Below are positions 25,988 through 34,922 of a stretch of DNA of 48,377 nucleotides, piece by piece; within the stretch, counting starts at the first letter, position 1, and every line of letters begins with the position of its first letter. A model generated the notes under the pieces. It did not search any database, had not been told where the DNA came from, and was given only the letters and a program-made list of their open reading frames with translations. Source of the DNA: Microbacterium paludicola (GTDB taxonomy: Bacteria; Actinomycetota; Actinomycetes; Actinomycetales; Microbacteriaceae); NCBI RefSeq assembly GCF_015235415.1, contig NZ_JADGLL010000022.1:1-48377 (forward strand), read 5' to 3'. The translations under genes and the position numbers were made by a program.

Positions 25988-26264
25988 CGCCGTGCGCTAC
26001 ACGAGCCAGACGCCTCGCACCGTCGTGCCCAGCGGGATCACGGATCCCGTCGAGCGCGCCCGTGCGGAGCTCTCGGCCGCGCTCGCCGCGATCGAGCACA
26101 AGGCGAACCTTCCCGCCCGCGCCTCCGAGAAGCTCGAGGCGGGCGCCGTCAAGGCCCGCGCCTTCGCCGACCGTGAGCCGGGGCTCGCGCTCGCCGCGGC
26201 CGTCGGCGTCGCCGTCGCGGTCGGCGCCGCGATCTGGGGCGTCGCGCGACTGATCGCCCGCTGA
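25977..26264 (+). CDS. DUF3618-type small membrane protein
   Basis: A 95-residue protein with ITDPVERARAELSAALAAIE (the DUF3618-like helix) and one C-terminal hydrophobic segment EPGLALAAAVGVAVAVGAAI. It starts with GTG at 25977, overlapping the holin-like gene by 11 nt. Function unknown. A hairpin follows at 26294-26318. Confidence 0.75.
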   Translation: MSTDAVRYTSQTPRTVVPSGITDPVERARAELSAALAAIEHKANLPARASEKLEAGAVKARAFADREPGLALAAAVGVAVAVGAAIWGVARLIAR

Positions 26265-26293
26265 TCCACCGCGGCGGCAGAGCCCGAGCCGGA

Positions 26294-26318
26294 GGCCCGC
26301 TCGTTCGACGAGCGAGCC
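26294..26318 (+). terminator. Hairpin after the DUF3618 gene
   Basis: GGCCCGCTCGT-TCG-ACGAGCGAGCC: a 7-bp perfect core (CGCTCGT/ACGAGCG) with further GGC/GCC pairing, 30 nt after the stop. There is no T-run, as usual for high-GC actinobacterial terminators. Confidence 0.5.
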
Positions 26319-26392
26319 CGAGGCCGGGAAGTGAGACCCCGTCGTGACCTGCCGCGTTTTGCCTCCGCCGAGGCGAGAGGGAGGATGGATCC

Positions 26393-27100
26393 ATGGCTGA
26401 CCCGCATCACGCTCCCTCCGCCGCGCCCGCCGAGCCCGAGGTCGACGGCGACAGCTACAGCCTCTGGGCCGTGTGGCGCCGCAACCCCGCGCAGCCCGTG
26501 GGCCCGGCCGACGCGATCGAGCTCGAGGACATCGTCACGTACCTCGCCGAGGGCGGTGTGACGGTGCGCGGCTTCTACGACGTCAGCGGGCTGCGTGCCG
26601 ACGCCGACCTGATGGTGTGGATCCACGGCCCCGTGCCGGAGGACCTGCAGCGCGCCGTGCGCCGCCTGCGCCGCACCGACCTGCTCTCTCCGCTGCTGCC
26701 GACCTGGAACGCGATGGCCGTGCACCGCGACGCCGAGTTCAACAAGCGCCACGTGCCCGGCTACATGCGCGGCATCCCCGCCAAGGGGTGGCTCACCGTC
26801 TACCCGTTCGTGCGCAGCTACGAGTGGTATCTGCTGCCGGAGGAGGAGCGCAGCGCGATGCTCCGCGACCACGGCATGAAGGGCGCCGCCTTCCGCGGCG
26901 TCACCGCCAACACCATGGCCTCCTTCGCCCTCGGCGACTACGAGTGGATGCTTCCCATGGAGGCGGATGAGCTCACCGACCTCGTCGACATGATGCGCGA
27001 GCTGCGTTACACCGAGGCGCGCCGTCACGTGCGCGAGGAGGTGCCGTTCTTCACCGGCCGACGCGTCGAGATCGCCGAGATCGCCGAGATCCTGCAGTGA
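26393..27100 (+). CDS. chdC: Coproheme decarboxylase (HemQ)
   Basis: A 235-residue enzyme of the chlorite-dismutase fold that converts coproheme to heme b, the last step of the coproporphyrin-dependent pathway. It carries TVYPFVRSYEWYLLPEEERS, whose Tyr137 fits the catalytic radical Tyr, and MLRDHGMKG, whose His160 fits the proximal heme ligand. The charged N-terminal 17 residues are an extension. GAGAGGGAGG precedes the ATG. Its stop overlaps the hemC GTG. Confidence 0.94.
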   Translation: MADPHHAPSAAPAEPEVDGDSYSLWAVWRRNPAQPVGPADAIELEDIVTYLAEGGVTVRGFYDVSGLRADADLMVWIHGPVPEDLQRAVRRLRRTDLLSPLLPTWNAMAVHRDAEFNKRHVPGYMRGIPAKGWLTVYPFVRSYEWYLLPEEERSAMLRDHGMKGAAFRGVTANTMASFALGDYEWMLPMEADELTDLVDMMRELRYTEARRHVREEVPFFTGRRVEIAEIAEILQ

Positions 27101-28122
27101 CCGGGGTCACGGCCGGCGCGCCGATCCGCCTCGGCACACGACGCAGCGCCCTCGCGATGACCCAGTCGGGTCACGTGGCGCGCGCGCTCGAGGAGGTCTC
27201 GGGTCGCCCGGTCGAGCTCGTGCAGATCGTGTCCGAGGGCGACACGAACCGCGGTTCGCTGTCGCAGCTCGGCGGCACGGGAGTGTTCGCCACCCGGTTG
27301 CGCGAGGCGCTGGCGGCGGGGGAGTGCGACCTGCTCGTCCACTCGCTGAAGGATCTGCCGACGGCACAGCCGGAGGAACTCGAGATCGCGGCGACGCCCG
27401 TGCGCGCCGACGCGCGCGACGTCATCCTGACCCGCGACGGGACGCCGCTCGAGCAGCTCCCCGCGGGATCGGTCATCGGCACCGGATCGCCGCGGCGCAT
27501 CGCGCAGGTGCTGCGGGCGAACCCCGGGCTGCGCATCCACGATCTGCGCGGAAACGTCGACTCGAGGATGCAGCGCGTCGTCGACGGCGAGCTCTCGGCG
27601 ATCGTCCTCGCCGCGGCCGGCCTCGACCGCCTGGGGCCGGAGACGCCGCTTCACTACGAGCAGCGCGACCTCGGCGTCTGGCCGACGGCCGCCGGCCAGG
27701 GCGCTCTCGCGGTCGAGACGCGCGCGGATGCGGATCCCGAGCTCCTCGCCGCCATCCGCCGGCTCGACGACCCCGCGACCCGCTTCGCGGTGACGGTCGA
27801 GCGCACGGTGCTCGGCGGGATCGAGGCCGGATGCCACGCACCGGTGGGCGTTCACGCCCGCTTCGAGGGCGACCGGCTTCACGTGCAGGCCGGAGTGTAC
27901 GGCCCGGACGGCCAGCAGGTCGTGAACGTTGCGCTCACCGAGACCGTGTCGTTCGACACGCCGGGTCGGGGGTATATTCATCGACAGGGCAGCGGCAACG
28001 GTGCGGATGCTGCCGATGGCGTGGATCAGATCGACCACGCGCGCGATATCGGAGACGGTATCGCTCGTCGGCTGCTCGAACGTGGGGCGGCCGACCTCGT
28101 ACCCCGAGAGTCCCCCTCATGA
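27097..28122 (+). CDS. hemC: Hydroxymethylbilane synthase (porphobilinogen deaminase)
   Basis: Polymerises four porphobilinogens. The 341-residue protein has IRLGTRRSALAMTQSGHVAR, LLVHSLKDLPT, GSPRRIAQVLRANPGLRIHD, LRGNVDSRM, and the dipyrromethane-cofactor Cys246 in GIEAGCHAPVGVH. A segment of about 28 residues near the C terminus (TPGRGYIHRQGSGNGADAAD onward) has no counterpart in the usual family core. It contains an AT-rich TATATT at 27973-27978. GTG start with a GTGA overlap; ATGA overlap with hemD. Confidence 0.95.
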   Translation: MTGVTAGAPIRLGTRRSALAMTQSGHVARALEEVSGRPVELVQIVSEGDTNRGSLSQLGGTGVFATRLREALAAGECDLLVHSLKDLPTAQPEELEIAATPVRADARDVILTRDGTPLEQLPAGSVIGTGSPRRIAQVLRANPGLRIHDLRGNVDSRMQRVVDGELSAIVLAAAGLDRLGPETPLHYEQRDLGVWPTAAGQGALAVETRADADPELLAAIRRLDDPATRFAVTVERTVLGGIEAGCHAPVGVHARFEGDRLHVQAGVYGPDGQQVVNVALTETVSFDTPGRGYIHRQGSGNGADAADGVDQIDHARDIGDGIARRLLERGAADLVPRESPS

Positions 28123-29021
28123 ACACAGCTTCCACTCATCGCCCGGAGAAGCCCTTGACCGGCTGGCGCGTCCTCGTGCCGCGCGGCGGTCCCTGGGGCG
28201 ACGGCGTCGCGGCCACCCTCCGCTCGCAGGGCGCGGTCCCCGTGATCGCCCCGCTCATCAACTTCGCCCCGACCGACGACTCCGCGACGCTCGAGGCGGC
28301 CCTCGCCGACCTCGCCGCCGGCCGATTCGACTGGCTCACGGTCACGAGCGCGACGACCGTCGACGTCCTCTACGCGTACGACGCGAAGATCCCCGACGAG
28401 ACGAAGATCGCCGCCGTCGGCGAGACGACCGCCGCCGCGCTCAGCGCGGTCGGCTACCGCGTCGACCTGGTTCCCGAGAGCGACAACTCCGCCGCGGGAA
28501 TGGCCCGCCAGATGAACGGCCTCGAGCCCGAGCCGCGGCGCATCCTGACGCTCCGCAGCGAGATCGCGAAGCCCGTGCTCACCGAGATGCTCATCGCCGC
28601 CGGGCATGACGTCCGCAGCGTCGTCGCCTACCGCACCGTGGGCGTGCCGGCCAAGGAGAATGTCGTGCGCGACGTCGTGACGGGCCGGATCAACGCCATC
28701 CTCGTCACGTCCGGTTCGGTCGCCGAGCAGGTGCGCGAGCAGTTCCCGCACATCGCCGACAGCACGGTCATCGCCGCCATCGGCCCGCGCACCGCGCACG
28801 ATGCAGACCTCATCGGGCTGCCGATCCACGTGATCGCGCCCGAGCAGACGATCGACTCGCTCATCCAGGCGCTCGAGGCCATCCCGGTGCCCGAGCCGAC
28901 CGCGGAGGCGCTCGCCATCCCGGCGACGGGGCCCGTGGCGACCGGCACGATCCGCGTGGATCCCTCGCCGACCGGCCTCATCGAGACCGTCACGGAGGAG
29001 CCGCAGGAGACTCCCCGATGA
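28119..29021 (+). CDS. hemD: Uroporphyrinogen-III synthase
   Basis: Closes and flips ring D of hydroxymethylbilane. The 300-residue protein has [52 protein letters not shown], a second half with [10 protein letters not shown] and [13 protein letters not shown], and [20 protein letters not shown]. This is the typical weakly conserved two-domain HemD. The last about 40 residues are a Pro/Thr-rich tail. It overlaps hemC and hemB by 4 nt each, so the genes are translationally coupled. Confidence 0.93.
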   Translation: MNTASTHRPEKPLTGWRVLVPRGGPWGDGVAATLRSQGAVPVIAPLINFAPTDDSATLEAALADLAAGRFDWLTVTSATTVDVLYAYDAKIPDETKIAAVGETTAAALSAVGYRVDLVPESDNSAAGMARQMNGLEPEPRRILTLRSEIAKPVLTEMLIAAGHDVRSVVAYRTVGVPAKENVVRDVVTGRINAILVTSGSVAEQVREQFPHIADSTVIAAIGPRTAHDADLIGLPIHVIAPEQTIDSLIQALEAIPVPEPTAEALAIPATGPVATGTIRVDPSPTGLIETVTEEPQETPR

Positions 29022-30001
29022 GTTTCCCCACCCACCGCCCGCGCCGGCTTCGTCAGTCGCCCGCGGTGCGGCGGCTGGTGCGCGAGACCCATCTCGTGCC
29101 GTCGCAGCTCGTGCTTCCCGCGTTCGTGCGCGAGGGCCTGACCGAGCCCGCGGCGATCTCGTCGATGCCCGGTGTGCAGCAGCACACCCTCGACTCGCTG
29201 CGTCGCGCCGCCGCCGACGCCGCCGCGGCCGGGGTGGGCGGCATCATGCTGTTCGGCGTGCCCGCGACGCGAGACGCGACCGGATCCGGCGCCGACGACC
29301 CGCAGGGAATCCTGAACGTCGCGACCGAGGCGGTCGTCGCCGAGGTCGGCGACGCGCTCGTTGTGCAGACCGACCTGTGCCTCGACGAGTTCACCGACCA
29401 CGGGCACTGCGGCGTGCTCACCGCCGACGGATCGGTCGACAACGACGCAACGCTCGAGCGGTACACCGCCATGGGTCTCGCGCAGGCACGGGCCGGATCG
29501 GCGCTGCTCGGCCTGTCGGGGATGATGGACGGCCAGGTCGCCGCGGTGCGCGAGGCGCTCGACGCTGAGGGCTTCACCGACACGCTGATCCTCGCGTACT
29601 CGGCGAAGTACGCCGGGGCGTTCTACGGCCCCTTCCGCGAGGCCGTCGACTCGCAGCTGAAGGGCGACCGCCGCACCTACCAGCTCGACCCCGGCAACGG
29701 CCGCGAGGGAGTGAAGGAGGCCCTCCTCGACGTCGAGGAGGGCGCCGACATCGTCATGGTCAAGCCGGCGATGCCGTACCTGGATGTGCTCGCCGACGTG
29801 CGCGCGTCCGTGGACGTGCCGGTGTGGGCCTACCAGGTCTCGGGCGAGTACTCGATGGTCGAGGCCGCGAGCGCGAACGGCTGGATCGACCGCCGCGGCG
29901 CGATCCTCGAGTCGCTGCTGGGCATCCGCCGCGCGGGCGCCGACGCCATCCTCACCTACTGGGCCGTCGAGGCCGCGGGGTGGCTGCGGGACGAGCTCTA
30001 G
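29018..30001 (+). CDS. hemB: Porphobilinogen synthase (ALA dehydratase)
   Basis: Condenses two 5-aminolevulinates. The 327-residue protein carries the Schiff-base lysines K197 ([17 protein letters not shown]) and K249 ([12 protein letters not shown]) and the metal loop [14 protein letters not shown]. In zinc enzymes this loop has three cysteines; here the middle one is Asp, suggesting a non-zinc or Mg-type metal site. Last gene of the chdC-hemC-hemD-hemB run; a GTTGAGC-type repeat follows the stop by 15 nt. Confidence 0.96.
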   Translation: MSFPTHRPRRLRQSPAVRRLVRETHLVPSQLVLPAFVREGLTEPAAISSMPGVQQHTLDSLRRAAADAAAAGVGGIMLFGVPATRDATGSGADDPQGILNVATEAVVAEVGDALVVQTDLCLDEFTDHGHCGVLTADGSVDNDATLERYTAMGLAQARAGSALLGLSGMMDGQVAAVREALDAEGFTDTLILAYSAKYAGAFYGPFREAVDSQLKGDRRTYQLDPGNGREGVKEALLDVEEGADIVMVKPAMPYLDVLADVRASVDVPVWAYQVSGEYSMVEAASANGWIDRRGAILESLLGIRRAGADAILTYWAVEAAGWLRDEL

Positions 30002-30016
30002 GCTCGACCCCCTCCG

Positions 30017-30054
30017 GTCGTTGAGCGACCGAGCGCAGCGAGGGAGCCGAAACG
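30017..30054 (+). repeat. GTTGAGC-type repeat after hemB
   Basis: GTCGTTGAGCGACCGAGCGC continues to GGAGCCGAAACG, nearly the same unit as at 151-186. The preceding CCCCCTCCG matches the copy after pcaF. Confidence 0.8.
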
Positions 30055-30075
30055 GCTGACGCATCCGGAGGGTGT

Positions 30076-30283
30076 GACGCCGAGTTGCCGCTTCATACCG
30101 CTACTTCGGGGACACAACGCGGCTCGTGACCCCGAGCTGCCGCTTTGTTGCGGCACTTTGGGGACACGGAGTGGCTGGTTGCCCCGAACCACCGCTTGAT
30201 TCCGGCACTTCGGGGCAGGGGGCCGCGCGGTTGCCCCGAACCGCCGTTTCATTCCGGCGACTCGGGGAAGTGCGGGCGCTGGC
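30076..30283 (+). repeat. Four tandem 52-bp hairpin-forming units
   Basis: Units start at 30076, 30128, 30180 and 30232, an exact 52-bp period. Each can fold: an outer arm CCCCGA near the unit start pairs with TCGGGG (or a degenerate form) about 32 bp later, with an inner arm that varies in concert: CCGC/GCGG in unit 2, GCCG/CGGC in unit 4. Unit 1 is the most decayed. The array fills most of the 381-bp gap between hemB and hemL; the remainder is the GTTGAGC repeat and the hemL promoter. No coding sequence is seen in the gap. Confidence 0.85.
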
Positions 30284-30370
30284 AACACGGATCTCGCCCG
30301 ACCGGTCATCCTTCGCGGCGGAGCAGGGCCGGCGACGCGACGTCGGCGGATGCGTCCAGGCGCAACGCGA

Positions 30371-30376
30371 GACAAT
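30371..30376 (+). promoter_or_regulatory. -10-like box of hemL (leaderless)
   Basis: GACAAT, a 6-nt gap (GGACTC), then ATG at 30383. The same GACAATGGAC sequence precedes the HhH-GPD gene. Confidence 0.5.
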
Positions 30377-30382
30377 GGACTC

Positions 30383-31705
30383 ATGGCCGATCGCAACGAG
30401 ACCCTGTTCGCCCACGCCCGTGAGGTCATCCCCGGCGGTGTGAACTCGCCGGTACGGGCGTACGGCTCGGTGGGCGGCACGCCGCGGTTCGTGCAGTCGG
30501 CGCGCGGGGCGTACATCACCGACGCGGATGGCCGCGAGTACGTCGACCTCGTCGCGTCGTGGGGGCCCGCGCTGCTCGGCCACGCGCATCCGGAGGTCGT
30601 GGAGGCGGTCCGGGAGGCCGCGACGCGCGGCCTGTCGTTCGGCGCCCCGACCGAGGGCGAGGTCGAGCTCGCCGATCTGGTGGCGGAGCGTGTCACGGCC
30701 GGCGGGCTGAACCCCGTCGAGCAGGTGCGCCTCGTCTCGACCGGCACCGAGGCGACGATGACGGCCATCCGGCTCGCGCGCGGTGTGACCGGCCGCGACC
30801 TGCTGGTCAAGTTCGACGGCAACTACCACGGGCACTCGGACGGCCTCCTCGCCGCGGCCGGATCCGGTCTCGCGACGCTCGCGCTTCCCGGCACCGCCGG
30901 CGTTCCGGCGCCCATCGCGGCGCAGACCCTGGTGGCGCCGTACGGCGACCTCGACGCGGTGCGCGCGATCTTCGCCGAGCGCGGCGACCAGATCGCGGCG
31001 ATCATCGTCGAGGCGGCCCCCGCGAACATGGGCGTCGTGCGCCCCGCGGATGGCTACAACGCCGGGCTCGCCTCCATCGCGCACGAGCACGGCGCGCTGC
31101 TCATCCTGGACGAGGTGCTGACCGGCTTCCGCGTCGGACCGGCCGGGTACTGGGGCCTGCAGGTCGAGGCCGGGGAGCGCTACGAGCCCGACCTCATCAC
31201 CTTCGGCAAGGTCATCGGCGGGGGGATGCCGCTGGCCGCCCTCGGCGGCAAGGCGGCGGTGATGGAGCAACTCGCGCCGGTCGGCCCGGTGTACCAGGCA
31301 GGCACGCTGTCGGGGAACCCGCTGTCGGTCGCGGCGGGCATCAAGACGCTGCAGCTCGCGACGCCCGAGGTCTACGCCGCGGTGGACGAGGCCGCCGACC
31401 GGGTGGCTCTCGAGGTGTCGGCCGCGCTGACCGAGGCGGGTGTCGAGCACGCCATCTCTCGCGCGGGCAGCCTGTTCAACCCCGTGTTCGCCGCCGAGGC
31501 CCCGCGCGACTACCCCGGGGCCAAGGCCCAGCAGGCGTTCCGCTACCGCCCGTTCTTCCACGCGATGCTCGACGGGGGCGTCTCGCTTCCGCCGAGCGTG
31601 TTCGAGGCCTGGTTCCTCACCGCCGCGCACGACGACGCGGCACTCTCGCGCATCGTCGACGCGCTTCCCGCGGCCGCGCGGGCGGCCGCCGCTGCGGAGG
31701 GCTGA
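30383..31705 (+). CDS. hemL: Glutamate-1-semialdehyde 2,1-aminomutase
   Basis: PLP enzyme that makes 5-aminolevulinate from the HemA product. The 440-residue protein has [59 protein letters not shown] and the PLP lysine K276 in [18 protein letters not shown]. The ATG at 30383 was chosen over upstream in-frame codons for its family-typical start ([20 protein letters not shown]). It is transcribed on its own, separated from hemB by the repeat array. Confidence 0.96.
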   Translation: MADRNETLFAHAREVIPGGVNSPVRAYGSVGGTPRFVQSARGAYITDADGREYVDLVASWGPALLGHAHPEVVEAVREAATRGLSFGAPTEGEVELADLVAERVTAGGLNPVEQVRLVSTGTEATMTAIRLARGVTGRDLLVKFDGNYHGHSDGLLAAAGSGLATLALPGTAGVPAPIAAQTLVAPYGDLDAVRAIFAERGDQIAAIIVEAAPANMGVVRPADGYNAGLASIAHEHGALLILDEVLTGFRVGPAGYWGLQVEAGERYEPDLITFGKVIGGGMPLAALGGKAAVMEQLAPVGPVYQAGTLSGNPLSVAAGIKTLQLATPEVYAAVDEAADRVALEVSAALTEAGVEHAISRAGSLFNPVFAAEAPRDYPGAKAQQAFRYRPFFHAMLDGGVSLPPSVFEAWFLTAAHDDAALSRIVDALPAAARAAAAAEG

Positions 31706-31722
31706 GCCGAGCGCGGCTTCGC

Positions 31723-31790
31723 ACGAGGAGGATGACGCGAGAACAGGATGATCCGGCGCGGATCCTCCTCTTCTCGCGGGATCTCCTCGT
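31723..31790. repeat. Palindromic element, copy C (after hemL)
   Basis: Left arm ACGAGGAGGATGACGCGAGA continues ACAGGATGATCCG; the right arm CGGATCCTCCTCTTCTCGCG continues GGATCTCCTCGT. It is the longest and best-paired of the three copies, 18 nt after the hemL stop. It probably ends hemL transcription before the Mrp operon. Confidence 0.8.
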
Positions 31791-31877
31791 CTCGGCGCGT
31801 CCGCTCTGAGCGGCCCCCGGGCCGAAGCGACGACCGAGGCGACGGAGGCCGCGGGCCGGAGGGTACAACTCCCCAGG

Positions 31878-31883
31878 TAGAGT
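31878..31883 (+). promoter_or_regulatory. -10 box upstream of the Mrp operon
   Basis: TAGAGT, predicting a leader of about 55 nt; GAGGAG lies just before the mnhA ATG. Confidence 0.4.
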
Positions 31884-31946
31884 GGGTGAACCCCCTTTCG
31901 CCTGCCTGAGCCGCCGCTTTCGCCCGACGAGCCCGAGGAGACGCCC

Positions 31947-34922
31947 ATGTTGACTCTCCTTCTTTCGTTCGCCGCAGGGTCTCTGCTGCTGGCGCTCCTG
32001 GCGAAGCCGCTCGGCGCCCGCGTGTTCTATGTGGGCGCACTGTTCCCGCTCGCGGCGCTGGTCCATGCGGTCTGGATGGGCGGGCGGGTCGTCCAGGGCG
32101 ACATCCCGTTCGCGGCATACGAGTGGATCCGACCGCTCGGCATCGAGATCTCCATGCGGATGGACACGCTCGGCTGGGTCATGGCGCTCGTCGTCAGCGG
32201 CGTTGGCGCGCTCGTGATGATCTACTGCCGCTGGTACTTCCGCGGCAAGACCGAGGGGCTCGGCCGCTTCTCGAGCGTCCTGCTCGCCTTTGCCGGCGCG
32301 ATGTACGGCCTCGTGCTCACCGACGACATCGTCATGCTCGTGATGTTCTGGGAGATGACGAGCATCCTGTCGTACCTGCTCATCGGCCACTACCACCTGC
32401 GCGCCGGAAGCCGCCGCGCGGCCCTGCAGGCGCTGCTCGTCACGACGCTCGGCGGCCTCGTGATGCTGATCGGCGTCGTCATCCTCGCCGCGACCGCCGA
32501 CACCACGAGCCTCAGCAAGATCCTCGAGCTGGCGCCGAGCGGACCACTGGTGAACGTCGCCCTTGTGCTGCTTCTGGTCGGCGCGCTCAGCAAGTCGGCG
32601 ATCTTCCCGTTCCACTTCTGGCTTCCCGGGGCCATGGCCGCCCCCACCCCGGTGAGCGCCTACCTCCACGCGGCGGCGATGGTGAAGGCGGGAATCTACC
32701 TGCTCGCGCGGTTCGCTCCCGTGTACGCCGACGCCGACCCGTGGCGGCCCGTGATCATCACGCTCGGCGTCTTCACGATGCTGCTCGGCGGCGTGCAGGC
32801 GCTGCGCGAGAGCGACCTGAAGCGCATCCTCGCGTTCGGCACGGTGAGCCAGCTCGGCTTCATCTCCGTGGTGATCGGTTACGGCACGCGCGACGCGGCG
32901 CTCGCCGGGCTCGCGCTGCTGCTCGCGCACGCCCTGTTCAAGTCGACGCTGTTCCTCGTGGTCGGCGTGATCGACCGACAGCTCAACACCCGAGACATCG
33001 ACGAGCTGTCGGGCGTCGGCCGCCAGGCCCCGGTGATGGCCGTCATCTCCGCCGTCGCGGTGGCCTCGATGGCCGGCCTGCCGCCGACGCTCGGCTTCGT
33101 GGCGAAGGAGGGCGCGCTCACCGCCCTGCTCGATGCGTCCGGTGCGGGAGACGGATGGGCGCTCGCGGCCCTCGTCGGCATCGTCGCCGGATCCATGCTC
33201 ACCGTGGCATACGGTGCGCGGTTCCTGTGGGGCGCGTTCTGGACCAAGCGCGACAGGACGGGCGCCGAGCGCCCGCGCACCGCGTGGCCCGACCCGCCGA
33301 TCGGCTTCCTCGGGGTGCCGCTGGTGCTCGCGGCCGGGGGCCTCGCCGCCGGGCTCGTCGCACCGATGCTCGACACGCTCATCGCGCCGTATGCCGACAC
33401 GGCCGCCGCGATCACGCCGGTCGCGGAGCACCCCGCGCACCTCGCCCTGTGGCACGGCCTCGGCCCCGCGCTGCTGCTGTCGGTCGTGACCCTCGCCGGC
33501 GGCGCGACGCTGTTCTGGCTCGCCCGCGCGACCGGGTTCGACATGACCGGACGCGTGCTGCCGTTCACGGCCGCGGATGCGTACTACGCCATCACCCGCG
33601 GCGTCGACCGCGCCTCGGTCGCGGTGACCACGCTGACGCAGCGGGGGTCGCTGCCGATCTACGTCGCGACGATCTTCATCGTGCTGGTGGTGGGCGAGGG
33701 CGTCGCCTTGCTCGCGGCGCCCGACTGGCGGATCGCGCTGGACGCCTGGCAGGATCCGGTGCAGCTCGCCGTCGCGCCGATCATGATCGCGGCCGCCGTG
33801 ATCGCCGTGCGGGCGCGCAAGCGCTACACGAGCGTCGTGCTCGTGGCCGTCACGGGCCTCGGCATGATCACCCTCTTCGCCGTGATCGGCGCCCCCGACC
33901 TCGCCCTCACCCAGGTGCTCGTCGAGACGGTCACGCTCGTCGCGTTCGCTCTGGTCCTGCGCCGCCTTCCGTCCCGGATGGGCGCCCACAACGGCACGGC
34001 GGCGCCCGTCCTGCGCGCGATCCTCGCCGGCGCCGTCGGTCTCACGATGGCCGCGCTCGTCGTCATCGCCTCGAGCGCGCGCATCCACTCGCCCGTCTCC
34101 GAGGGCTGGGAGCAGCTCGCATACGAGATCGGGCATGGAAAGAACGTCGTCAACGTCGCCCTCGTCGATCTGCGCGGCTGGGACACGATGGGCGAGCTGT
34201 CGGTGCTTATCCTCGCGGCCACCGGTGTCGCCTCGCTCGTGTTCGTCACCGACCGCAGCGACACCCTGCAGCGGCTCACGCGGGGCCTGCCCGGCGGCGG
34301 ACGCCAGTCGCGCGCGCCGCGTCTCGGCGCGGCCGGAAAGCACCTGGTCGAGACCACCGGCGGCATCGAGGTGCACAGTGCGGCCACGGACGAGCGCCCG
34401 AGGGCCTGGCTCGTCGGCGGGCAGAAGATGAGCGCCGAGTCGCGTTCGATCGTGCTCGAGGTGATCGTCCGCATCCTGTTCCACACGATCATCGTGGTGT
34501 CGATCTACCTCCTCTTCGCGGGCCACAATCTGCCCGGCGGCGGCTTCGCGGGCGGCCTCGTCGCCGGCATGGCCCTCGTGATGCGCTACGTCGCGGGCGG
34601 CCGGTACGAACTCGGCGTCGCGGCCCCGACCGATGCGGGATGGCTGCTCGGCACGGGAATGCTGCTGGCGGTCGGCACGACGCTCGTGCCGCTGTTCTTC
34701 GGCCTCGATCCGCTGACCCGCGCCGTCTTCGAGGCGGATCTCGCGATCGTCGGGCACGTCGAGTTCGTCACCTCGACGATCTTCGACGTCGGCGTGTACC
34801 TCGTCGTGATCGGCCTCGTGCTCGACGTGCTGCGCAGCCTCGGCGCCGAGGTCGACAGGCAGATGAAGGGCTCCGAGGCGACCTGGCGCGTCAGCGCGCC
34901 GCGTGAGGAGGAGGCCCGATGA
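31947..34922 (+). CDS. mnhA: Mrp Na+/H+ antiporter subunit A with fused subunit B domain
   Basis: A 991-residue, many-helix membrane protein: the ion- or proton-translocating MrpA related to complex I NuoL. It has the conserved Glu136 (FWEMTSILSYLLIGHY), Lys216 (LSKSAIFPFHFWLPGAM) and PTPVSAYLHAAAMVKAGIYL, then the DUF4040-like region (FAVIGAPDLALTQVLVETVT). The C-terminal about 160 residues (IVLEVIVRILFHTIIVVSIY, GHNLPGGGFAGGLVAGMALV) are the MrpB domain, so no separate mnhB is needed. First gene of the six-gene mnhACDEFG operon, all overlapping by 1-4 nt. Confidence 0.95.
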   Translation: MLTLLLSFAAGSLLLALLAKPLGARVFYVGALFPLAALVHAVWMGGRVVQGDIPFAAYEWIRPLGIEISMRMDTLGWVMALVVSGVGALVMIYCRWYFRGKTEGLGRFSSVLLAFAGAMYGLVLTDDIVMLVMFWEMTSILSYLLIGHYHLRAGSRRAALQALLVTTLGGLVMLIGVVILAATADTTSLSKILELAPSGPLVNVALVLLLVGALSKSAIFPFHFWLPGAMAAPTPVSAYLHAAAMVKAGIYLLARFAPVYADADPWRPVIITLGVFTMLLGGVQALRESDLKRILAFGTVSQLGFISVVIGYGTRDAALAGLALLLAHALFKSTLFLVVGVIDRQLNTRDIDELSGVGRQAPVMAVISAVAVASMAGLPPTLGFVAKEGALTALLDASGAGDGWALAALVGIVAGSMLTVAYGARFLWGAFWTKRDRTGAERPRTAWPDPPIGFLGVPLVLAAGGLAAGLVAPMLDTLIAPYADTAAAITPVAEHPAHLALWHGLGPALLLSVVTLAGGATLFWLARATGFDMTGRVLPFTAADAYYAITRGVDRASVAVTTLTQRGSLPIYVATIFIVLVVGEGVALLAAPDWRIALDAWQDPVQLAVAPIMIAAAVIAVRARKRYTSVVLVAVTGLGMITLFAVIGAPDLALTQVLVETVTLVAFALVLRRLPSRMGAHNGTAAPVLRAILAGAVGLTMAALVVIASSARIHSPVSEGWEQLAYEIGHGKNVVNVALVDLRGWDTMGELSVLILAATGVASLVFVTDRSDTLQRLTRGLPGGGRQSRAPRLGAAGKHLVETTGGIEVHSAATDERPRAWLVGGQKMSAESRSIVLEVIVRILFHTIIVVSIYLLFAGHNLPGGGFAGGLVAGMALVMRYVAGGRYELGVAAPTDAGWLLGTGMLLAVGTTLVPLFFGLDPLTRAVFEADLAIVGHVEFVTSTIFDVGVYLVVIGLVLDVLRSLGAEVDRQMKGSEATWRVSAPREEEAR

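Noticed and set aside
30076..30283. CRISPR array
   Set aside because: The units are contiguous with no unique spacers, and no cas genes are present.
30126..30443. Short plus-strand frames across the 52-bp tandem repeats
   Set aside because: The peptides simply follow the DNA repeat, change frame between units and have no start signal.
31617..34757. Very long minus-strand reading frame (over 1000 codons) opposite mnhA
   Set aside because: It is Asp/Glu/Arg/His-rich without hydrophobic or domain structure, and lies opposite mnhA, which has clear MrpA motifs; a typical shadow frame in high-GC DNA.
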